DNA from: Flavobacterium luteolum
Lineage (GTDB): Bacteria; Bacteroidota; Bacteroidia; Flavobacteriales; Flavobacteriaceae
Assembly: GCF_027111275.1 (NCBI RefSeq)
Contig: NZ_CP114286.1
Coordinates: 1,922,001 to 1,986,000 of the forward strand
Direction: 5' to 3'
Length of the DNA stretch: 64,000 bases
Part shown: piece by piece, positions 60,241-64,000 of the stretch
Layout: each line of letters starts with the position of its first letter
Position numbering within the stretch: position 1 is the stretch's first letter
Made by a program: the position numbers and the translations under genes
Notes under the pieces: generated by a model
What the model was told of the DNA's origin: nothing
Seen by the model: only the letters and a program-made list of their open reading frames with translations
The model's database searches: none

Positions 60241-63200
60241 ATGGGAGAATTTTTCGTCCGAAGACCAATTGTTGCCATTGTTATTAGTATTATTATTGTG
60301 ATACTTGGATTACTGGCATTACAAAAAACACCTATCTCGCAATATCCGGATATTAATCCGCCAGTTGTAAAAATTACCACTTCTTTTACTGGAGCAAATG
60401 CGCTGAATGTTGAACAAGCAGTTGCAACTCCAATTGAGCAAAAGGTAAACGGTGTTGAAAACATGTTGTACATGAAATCGATCAACACTTCTGATGGTGC
60501 TTGTACTATCGAGGTAACTTTTGACGTAGGAACCAATCTGGACAACGCTAATATGCTAACGCAAAACAGACAAAACCAGTCTGCTCCCTTTATGCCATCA
60601 AGTGTAAAACAACAGGGTGTTGTGGTAAAAAAATCGCTTTCGTTTCCGATGATGTTATTTACCATTACATCTACCAATCCGAAATACGATGCTAAATTTT
60701 TAAATAACTATGCAAGTATCAATGTTGTTGACCAGCTGGCTCGTATCAAAGGAGTTGGAGAGGTTGCTCTTTTTGGAGGTAGTGATTACTCAATGCGTAT
60801 TTGGCTAAAAGCTGACATGATGAGTAAACTCGGCGTAACAGTTGAAGATGTAAAAAATGCGCTAAACGCACAAAACATGATCAGTCCGGGAGGAAAATTT
60901 GGAGCTGAACCAGCACCTCCTAATACTGAATTTACATATGGTGTAACACTTCAAGACCGCTTGGTAACCGAAAAAGAATTTGGAAACATCGTAGTTCGAA
61001 GCAAAGAAGATGGAGCACAAGTTTTACTTGCCGATATTGCCCGAATCGAATTAGGAACCGAAAATTATAGCTCAACAGCTAGAAGAAACAGTTCTCCAAG
61101 TGCCGTTATTGCTATGTACCAAATGCCAGGAAGTAATGCTCTCGAGGTGGCAGAAATTGCAAAAGCCACCATGAAACAATTGTCTGAAAGATTTCCACAA
61201 GACATCGAATACCAAGAATCTTTAGATACAACACTTGCCATTACTGCAGGGGTTGATGATATTGTTCACACTCTTTTTGAGGCTATTATATTGGTTATTA
61301 TAGTAGTGTTTATATTCCTGCAAAACTGGCGCGCTACTTTAATTCCGTTAATTACCGTTCCTGTTTCTCTTATTGGTACCATTGCCGTTTTCCCAATGTT
61401 AGGATTTTCGATTAATACCCTTTCGCTTTTAGGACTAGTACTGGCAATTGGTATCGTTGTCGATGATGCAATTGTGGTTGTAGAAGCCGTAATACATCAT
61501 ATCGAGCATGGAAAAACTCCTAAAGAGGCAACTGTTCAAGCAATGAAAGAGGTTTCGGGACCAGTAATAGCGATTGCATTAATTCTATGTGCCGTTTTTA
61601 TTCCAGTAGCTATGACACCTGGAATTACGGGACGTTTTTACCAGCAATTTGCCATCACCATTGCCGTCTCGGTCGCCTTTTCTGCATTTAGCGCCTTGTC
61701 TTTAAGTCCCGCGCTTTGTGCCATGCTATTAAAACCTACAAAACCTATTGATCAGCAAAAAGGATGGCTTGCTAAATTCTTTACTTGGTTTAATAAGGTT
61801 TTCGAAAATGTTACAGGAAAATATATTGGTGGAGCAACATTTTTTGCCAAAAAAGCAATGCGTATTGTTGTTTTACTAGCTGTTATTCTTGTTTCAATTG
61901 TGCTTTTAGGCAAAAAGATTCCAGTAGGATTCATTCCAGAAGAAGATCAAGGATATGTTTTAGTAAATATTGCATTGCCTCCTGCATCATCATTACAGCG
62001 TACCGATGAAATATCGAAAAAAGTAGATAGTTTCCTTAAAGAAGAAAAATCTATTCTGTCTTATACCACGATAAACGGATTTAGTATGCTTACAAACTCT
62101 TATCAGCCAAATAACGCTTTTATTTTTATTTCCCTAAAACCTTGGGAAGACAGAGCAGAAACGGCTAAACAGTTTGTAGACCGATTCAATAAAAAACTGG
62201 CCACTCAAATTACAACTGCGACTTGTTTTTCATTTGGACCGCCAGCAATTCAAGGTCTGGGTGCATCAGCCGGATTTAGTTTGATGCTCCAAGACCGAGG
62301 AGGAAATACACCTCAATATTTAGCAGAACAAACACAAAAATTTATTGCTGCCGCACAGCAGCGTCCTGAAATAAAACGAATTTATACCACTTTTAATGCT
62401 GGTACACCACAAATTAAATTGGATATCGACAATGATAAAGCCATGAAATTAGGAATACCAGTTTCTAAAGTTACCGAAGCGCTCGGTGCCTTTTTGGGAG
62501 GAAGTTATGTGAATGATTTTAACCGATTTGGTCGTCAATATAAAGTTTATGTACAGGGAGAAGCTGTCAATCGTGTAAAACCAGAAGATCTAAACCTGAT
62601 TTATGTAAAAAATAATAAAGGAGATATGCTTCCGGTTTCGACATTGGTTACGGCGACTAAAGTATCTGGTCCCGATTTTACGAATCGTTTAAACTTATTT
62701 AGATCTGCAGAAATTGGAGGAAGTCCGAATGATGGTTATAGTAGTTCACAAGCTCTGACTGCATTAGAAGAAGTCGCCAAAGAGACCTTACCTGCAGACA
62801 TGAGTTTCGATTACATCAACTTATCGTATCAGGAAAAGCATTCACCAGGTGGATCTTCTGTATTTATTATGGCCTTGGTTTTTGTATTCTTAATCCTAGC
62901 CGCACAATACGAAAGCTGGAAGCTGCCATTTAGTGTACTTCTTGGAGCGCCTTTTGCCGTATTTGGAGCCTTTTTAGGACTTCTTTTGGCAAGATTTGGA
63001 AGTGATGCTTATGTCAACAACGTTTTTGCACAAATCGGACTCGTTTTACTTATCGGATTAGTGGCAAAAAATGCCATTCTTATTGTTGAGTTTGCCAAAG
63101 AAGAATACGAAAGAGGGAAACCGCTTTACGAATCGGCAATGTATGCAGCAAGACTTCGTTTTCGCCCGATTCTGATGACTGCTTTTGCCTTTATTCTTGG

Positions 63201-63414
63201 AGTTGTGCCGTTATTAACCGCTACAGGTGCTGGTTCTCAAGCTCGTATTGTAATGGGAATGGCCGTATTTAGCGGAATGTTAATCGCTACAGTTCTCGGT
63301 GTATTAATTGTACCAGGTCTATTTGTTATGATTGAAAGAATTGGACATAAGAAAGAGGAAACAATCGTAGAAGGAGAAAACAATGTAGAATCAAATACTA
63401 CAGACCATGAGTAA
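60241..63414 (+). CDS. RND (HAE1 family) multidrug efflux permease
   Basis: The 1057-residue protein is a full-length AcrB-type proton-driven pump. The N-terminus FFVRRPIVAIVISIIIVILG and GLLALQKTPISQYPDINPP are typical. Two porter domains of about 300 residues flank twelve membrane segments. The proton-relay Asp pair is in GIVVDDAIVVVEAV, and the Lys in LIGLVAKNAILIVEFAKEEY. GEVALFGGSDYSMRIWL and GGSYVNDFNRFGR fall in the porter and docking regions. It probably exports drugs, dyes or bile-like compounds. No TetR or MarR regulator is in view. Confidence 0.96.
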   Translation: MGEFFVRRPIVAIVISIIIVILGLLALQKTPISQYPDINPPVVKITTSFTGANALNVEQAVATPIEQKVNGVENMLYMKSINTSDGACTIEVTFDVGTNLDNANMLTQNRQNQSAPFMPSSVKQQGVVVKKSLSFPMMLFTITSTNPKYDAKFLNNYASINVVDQLARIKGVGEVALFGGSDYSMRIWLKADMMSKLGVTVEDVKNALNAQNMISPGGKFGAEPAPPNTEFTYGVTLQDRLVTEKEFGNIVVRSKEDGAQVLLADIARIELGTENYSSTARRNSSPSAVIAMYQMPGSNALEVAEIAKATMKQLSERFPQDIEYQESLDTTLAITAGVDDIVHTLFEAIILVIIVVFIFLQNWRATLIPLITVPVSLIGTIAVFPMLGFSINTLSLLGLVLAIGIVVDDAIVVVEAVIHHIEHGKTPKEATVQAMKEVSGPVIAIALILCAVFIPVAMTPGITGRFYQQFAITIAVSVAFSAFSALSLSPALCAMLLKPTKPIDQQKGWLAKFFTWFNKVFENVTGKYIGGATFFAKKAMRIVVLLAVILVSIVLLGKKIPVGFIPEEDQGYVLVNIALPPASSLQRTDEISKKVDSFLKEEKSILSYTTINGFSMLTNSYQPNNAFIFISLKPWEDRAETAKQFVDRFNKKLATQITTATCFSFGPPAIQGLGASAGFSLMLQDRGGNTPQYLAEQTQKFIAAAQQRPEIKRIYTTFNAGTPQIKLDIDNDKAMKLGIPVSKVTEALGAFLGGSYVNDFNRFGRQYKVYVQGEAVNRVKPEDLNLIYVKNNKGDMLPVSTLVTATKVSGPDFTNRLNLFRSAEIGGSPNDGYSSSQALTALEEVAKETLPADMSFDYINLSYQEKHSPGGSSVFIMALVFVFLILAAQYESWKLPFSVLLGAPFAVFGAFLGLLLARFGSDAYVNNVFAQIGLVLLIGLVAKNAILIVEFAKEEYERGKPLYESAMYAARLRFRPILMTAFAFILGVVPLLTATGAGSQARIVMGMAVFSGMLIATVLGVLIVPGLFVMIERIGHKKEETIVEGENNVESNTTDHE

Positions 63415-64000
63415 GAAATATAAAATAATCGTTATTGTATTGGTTGTTTCCTTACTTCCAGTGGGATGTATGGTCGGACCAAAATATAAAAAACCTGAGC
63501 AGTTAAAATCAGATTCTTATAAAAACGAAAGAAATTTAGACAGTCTCGCTTCGGTAACCAACTTAAAATGGTTTGATTTGTTTAATGATGATGTTTTAAA
63601 AGGTCTTATTCAAAAAGGCCTTGAGAATAATTATGATTTAAAAATTGCGGTTTCGAGAATTGAACAGTTTCGTGCTGAATTAGGTTATTCCAAAGCCGAT
63701 TTATTTCCGGCTTTTCAATATGGAGCTACTATAAACAGCAATAAGAAATACATTACTCCATCGACCGCCGGTGCAAGTATGTCTTGGGAACTAGATTTCT
63801 GGGGAAAATTTCGCCATGAAAACAATGCTGTCAAAGATGAACTTCTCGCTACAGAAGAAGCTCGTAAAGTAATATTGTCTGATATTGTTGCCAATATTGC
63901 AATAGCGTACTTTCAGATGCGAAATTTTGATGATCAGCTGGAAATAACCAAGCATACTCTTGAAACAAGAGAAAAGTACTATCAAATCATAAGTGAGAGA
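63407..64000 (+). CDS. TolC/NodT-family outer-membrane efflux lipoprotein (3' end cut off)
   Basis: The ATG at 63407 overlaps the permease gene by 8 bp. 198 codons are present before the window ends. The signal peptide ends at a lipobox PVGC (Cys21), followed by the NodT-type start MVGPKYKKPEQ. LKWFDLFNDDVLKGLIQKGL and NYDLKIAVSRIEQFRAELGY are family helices, and WELDFWGKFRHENNAVKDEL is the typical conserved centre. It forms the trimeric exit duct of the RND system encoded just upstream. The rest lies outside. Confidence 0.93.
   Translation, partial: MSKKYKIIVIVLVVSLLPVGCMVGPKYKKPEQLKSDSYKNERNLDSLASVTNLKWFDLFNDDVLKGLIQKGLENNYDLKIAVSRIEQFRAELGYSKADLFPAFQYGATINSNKKYITPSTAGASMSWELDFWGKFRHENNAVKDELLATEEARKVILSDIVANIAIAYFQMRNFDDQLEITKHTLETREKYYQIISER

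Noticed and set aside
60180..60677. Minus-strand frame of 165 codons with Cys-rich segments
   Set aside because: It is antisense to the conserved start of the RND permease; no homology-like features, promoter or terminator.

Overview
The window looks like chromosomal DNA of a gliding flavobacterium (Bacteroidota, Flavobacterium or a close relative). It is AT-rich. Start codons mostly lack a Shine-Dalgarno sequence. Many genes have the Bacteroidota -7 element TAnnTTTG about 20 to 35 bases before the ATG. A gldH gliding-motility lipoprotein gene lies in a ricT-gldH-PBP1A operon, many proteins carry short Bacteroidota-type signal peptides or lipoboxes, and the intergenic palindromic repeats are of a kind I associate with Flavobacterium. 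I see no rRNA, tRNA, CRISPR array, insertion sequence or phage block.

Layout. 1-5.2 kb: a cut-off patatin-like lipase, a membrane protein, a PhzF-family enzyme, a CDGSH iron-sulfur protein and a secreted GH43 glycosidase, ending in repeat-filled spacer. 5.3-9.8 kb: metG, then a compact two-gene cassette (OLD/PtuA-like ATPase plus probable PD-(D/E)xK nuclease) and a candidate structured RNA ahead of a small conserved-looking gene. 9.9-18.3 kb: three paralogous secreted proteins of unknown function interleaved with a DMT transporter, a HAD phosphatase coupled to a chloramphenicol-acetyltransferase-like gene, and an OmpA-family protein. 18.4-34 kb: ferritin, a tiny Cys/Lys-rich protein, a short SSB, a GNAT-nitrilase fusion with an overlapping zinc-ribbon gene, a membrane M28 peptidase, an HxlR regulator divergent from an AhpD-like gene, an exonuclease, a YcaQ-like protein and a fused SpmA-SpmB protein. 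34-40.5 kb: a possible TNT-domain protein, a lipoprotein, class I fumarase, a PAS protein, DNA polymerase IV, a metallophosphatase and an outer-membrane protein.

40.5-47.5 kb (minus strand): the two CoA-transferase subunit genes are separated by a class A beta-lactamase gene flanked by related spacers of about 90 bp; then PBP1A, gldH and ricT. 47.9-52.9 kb: a same-strand cluster of two ankyrin proteins and three exported proteins. 53-56 kb: trhP with an overlapping ferredoxin gene, and trhO, the two alternative routes to 5-hydroxyuridine in tRNA. TrhO here carries a C-terminal domain homologous to the TrhP C-terminal domain, and trhP has an FNR-like palindrome at activator distance from its promoter. 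56-64 kb: a SulP transporter, a PPK2 kinase and an RND efflux operon whose outer-membrane gene runs off the window.

The leading candidates for undescribed biology are the ATPase-nuclease cassette, the shared TrhP/TrhO domain with possible oxygen-dependent switching, and nested perfect palindromes built around bidirectional terminators at convergent gene ends.
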